The position numbers were made by a program, and so were the translations under genes. The notes below the pieces were generated by a model that worked only from the letters and a program-made list of their open reading frames with translations, had not been told where the DNA came from and did no database searches. Of a stretch of DNA of 52,938 nucleotides, positions 51,192 to 52,938 are shown piece after piece; position 1 is the first letter of the stretch, and every line of letters starts with the position of its first letter. Origin of the DNA: Synergistaceae bacterium (lineage in GTDB: Bacteria; Synergistota; Synergistia; Synergistales; Aminobacteriaceae); the NCBI GenBank assembly GCA_017445405.1, contig JAFSUD010000078.1:1-52938 (forward strand), read 5' to 3'.

Positions 51192-52910
51192 TCACCTCAT
51201 GAAAGATAATATTTTGCGTGAGAAGATTGTAGCAGACAGCACGCATATAGCAACAATCCCGAGTCCTGAATCGCATCCTCCGGCCAAGAGAGCGATGATT
51301 ATCTTAGCAAGATACACACTGAAGGGAGTCCCGGCCTGCAGGAAACCTATAGCCAGCACTTTAGCTTCCAGAGTCTCAATCTTAACGCCGAAGAGATTCG
51401 TTATCTCCCCATAGTTCAGAATGCCATTTATCAGGCTCATGAATGATGATGAGAAATCTGCGTGCTTGAGTGCATACATCCTCACGTCGCTGACCTTCAT
51501 TCCGACGAGTTCGTCAGGGACATTCACGAGGAAGACATAATAGCCGTCATTGCTCACTGTCAATGTGTTGAGCTTATAGGCAGCGTCATAGCCATCATTA
51601 TGCATGTAGTCCTTCATGGCTTGTGTGGGGTCTTCGGGGGATGAGATGTTCTCCTGAGTGATGAAGCGTATCTGTGATGAGTCTGTGCTCACGAGAGAAG
51701 CCAAGTTTGCCACAACGTCGGGCGAGAGTTCCGGAGCTGGCTCGATGACTCCAGAGGGGAGAGTCGTTGTCTGAGTCGGAGTCTGGGGCTGTGCAGGAGT
51801 CTGCGGAATCGCCGGGTTTCCTGATGAGCCTTCTGCAGGATTGCCCGCAACTGTCCACTGATTAACCGAGCTTCCGAGATTATGCGAGGCTGTAAGATTT
51901 CCCGAGCTGTCAGGCACTAACGCAGTAAGCTCGCCGTTAATTTCCGCGTAAAGTATCCCGTTCGTGATGTCGTACTGAATATCATTGATGCCGCCGTTGT
52001 ATGCACTGCTCCCGTTTGCTCCGATGTCGTAAACCTGTGAGGAGCTTGACCCGTCCCAGTGATAGATGTAGCGCACAGAACCGAAGTAGTTCATCTCTTC
52101 TCCGCCGTACACTGAGTAGTAGAGTCCGCCTTTGCCGTCGCGTGTCATCTGGCAGGGGTTATGACTGATGACTCTCACTGCGTTATGGTAGTCCATGTTG
52201 CCGAGCATTCGGGAGACTCTGTAGATGCCCTGAAGACTCGCTGCCTCAGCATTGCGGTAGTATGCGTAATCCCCGAGCGCAAAATACAGTTCGCCTCCGC
52301 TCGCCTCAAGTGCTCCGTAAACTTCGAAGTCGTCAAACGTCCCCGTGATATGTCCCAGAGTGTCCATAGTTACTATTCTGCTGAACTCCCAGCTGCTACC
52401 ATAGCTGTTTACTCTGTCAATCATCACTACGAGCTGCCCGCCGTAAGGGTAAATACCTGACACTCCCTCATCACCAGCAGCATACCTCCTGTTACAGTTG
52501 CTGTCGTAGCCGCTGTACTGTGCCCCGTAGGAACTGACAACTTCGCAGGTCTGAGGAGCAACCTCGAACAATGAGCCATCACAATTAATGACTATATTGC
52601 TTCCGAGTTCTGCAGCAGCAACTGGCTCGAAATTGCCTGAACCTGTCGTGAGAGTCCCAGAAGATAACGGTGAAGATAGATTAGCCGGGTCATAGACTGC
52701 TATATTGCCCTGTGAGTCTGCTGTGAGGATTCTGGGATTGCCGTTGTGAGTGAAGGGGAATACGTAACTTGCTGTGATGTCGGTTGAGTGAGTGATGCCC
52801 TGTGAGTCTACCCGAGAGAGCGTTCCGTTCTCAAGAAAGACTAAATCCGCAAAGGCCGTTCCGCAGAACAGAAGCGTGATAGCGATGATTACTCCCGGAA
52901 AAAAGCGCAA
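51192..52910 (-). CDS. Exported protein with propeller-like region and Synergist-CTERM-like tail (paralog 2)
   Basis: 572 aa from TTG 52910 (signal peptide MRFFPGVIIAITLLFCGTAFA, mature DLVFLENG). Same architecture as the protein at 49272: beta-rich N-terminal region with IAVYDPANLSSPLSSG and GGLYYSVYGGEE, a Pro/Thr/Gln linker (PQTPAQPQTPTQTTT, ~370-385) instead of the 11-aa repeats, the same PSGVIEPA...YVFLVNVPDELVGMKVSDVRMYA domain and LAGGCDSG (C546, 26 from the end). No ribosome site is visible before TTG. The frame stays open through the adjacent TTGAC repeat to the window edge, so the true start could lie outside. The stop overlaps the ribosome site of paralog 1. Confidence 0.75.
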   Translation of the reverse strand: MRFFPGVIIAITLLFCGTAFADLVFLENGTLSRVDSQGITHSTDITASYVFPFTHNGNPRILTADSQGNIAVYDPANLSSPLSSGTLTTGSGNFEPVAAAELGSNIVINCDGSLFEVAPQTCEVVSSYGAQYSGYDSNCNRRYAAGDEGVSGIYPYGGQLVVMIDRVNSYGSSWEFSRIVTMDTLGHITGTFDDFEVYGALEASGGELYFALGDYAYYRNAEAASLQGIYRVSRMLGNMDYHNAVRVISHNPCQMTRDGKGGLYYSVYGGEEMNYFGSVRYIYHWDGSSSSQVYDIGANGSSAYNGGINDIQYDITNGILYAEINGELTALVPDSSGNLTASHNLGSSVNQWTVAGNPAEGSSGNPAIPQTPAQPQTPTQTTTLPSGVIEPAPELSPDVVANLASLVSTDSSQIRFITQENISSPEDPTQAMKDYMHNDGYDAAYKLNTLTVSNDGYYVFLVNVPDELVGMKVSDVRMYALKHADFSSSFMSLINGILNYGEITNLFGVKIETLEAKVLAIGFLQAGTPFSVYLAKIIIALLAGGCDSGLGIVAICVLSATIFSRKILSFMR

Positions 52911-52914
52911 TAGG

Positions 52915-52938
52915 TTGACTTGACTTGACTTGACTTGA
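52915..52938. repeat. TTGAC pentanucleotide repeat running off the window end
   Basis: TTGAC occurs at 52915, 52920, 52925 and 52930, with TTGA at 52935-52938, so 4.8 copies are visible and the array is cut. It begins 4 nt upstream of the TTG start of the paralog-2 surface protein. Five-nt units shift reading frame when copy number changes. Confidence 0.8.

Overview
The window looks like a chromosome segment from an amino-acid-fermenting, flagellated, diderm anaerobe of the Synergistota (Synergistetes). Four independent lines in the sequence support this. (1) Four secreted proteins end in a Gly-Gly-Cys / short hydrophobic helix / Arg-Lys tail that matches my memory of the Synergist-CTERM sorting signal. 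(2) Uptake capacity is rich: Opp/Dpp-type ABC, Liv ABC, TRAP, SSS and PTS. (3) A TolC-like protein implies an outer membrane. (4) There is an unusually large FlgK/FlgL pair. The phylum assignment is inference from these traits; no rRNA is present.

Layout. 1-1.7 kb: two permeases of a peptide ABC transporter (minus strand, the second cut by the window edge). 1.77-2.04 kb: a near-consensus promoter and tRNA-Ser(GCT) + tRNA-Arg(ACG). 2.04-2.98 kb: about 950 bp with no conventional gene, holding tRNA-Arg-derived degenerate repeats, a 37-codon Ile-rich small ORF with a strong ribosome site, an intrinsic terminator, and a hairpin repeat array of 60/62-nt units. 3.0-7.9 kb: complete livKHMGF operon with a hairpin between livK and livH and a 40-codon partial duplicate of the livM tail. 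7.9-13.2 kb (minus): a sorted secreted protein, a lytic transglycosylase overlapping a TolC-family gene, and a Tat-exported FMN/FAD reductase. 13.3-17.2 kb: HI0933-type flavoprotein, a 250-bp hairpin-rich intergenic stretch, coaX, dus, a TSCPD protein and a small coiled-coil protein.

17.2-20.4 kb (minus): a four-gene operon of two small exported proteins (one LprI-like), a LytTR response regulator and an AgrC-like kinase. 20.5-25.1 kb (minus): a beta-glucoside operon (GH1 6-phospho-beta-glucosidase and PTS EIIBCA) with an exported Sel1-repeat protein between the two. 25.2-28.1 kb (minus): SSS symporter, metal-dependent amidohydrolase and an unknown protein. 28.1-33.0 kb (minus): HIT protein, YigZ/IMPACT protein, a single-chain nuclease-methyltransferase-specificity restriction enzyme and an RNase Z-like hydrolase. 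33.0-37.6 kb: TRAP operon (dctP, dctQ, a truncated dctM copy, dctM) followed by a VanX/DdpX-type dipeptidase and an exported double-cupin protein. 37.6-45.4 kb (minus): flgM-flgN-flgK-flgL behind a candidate sigma-28 promoter, with FlgK (1036 aa) and FlgL (1249 aa) far longer than usual. 45.5-49.2 kb: a chimeric EF-hand/LRR/carboxylesterase surface protein with the sorting tail, plus a PAP2 phosphatase. 49.3-52.9 kb (minus): two tandem paralogous sorted proteins, preceded by a TTGAC pentanucleotide repeat that runs off the window.

The strongest candidates for undescribed biology are: the set of sorted surface proteins (three related by a shared N-terminal region, one an LRR-esterase chimera, one next to a possible contingency repeat); two independent in-frame partial duplications in two transporter operons; the kinase/regulator operon with an LprI-like exported protein; the one-polypeptide restriction-modification enzyme; and the layered repeat/leader region between the tRNAs and livK. 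No CRISPR array, integrase, transposase or rRNA was seen.
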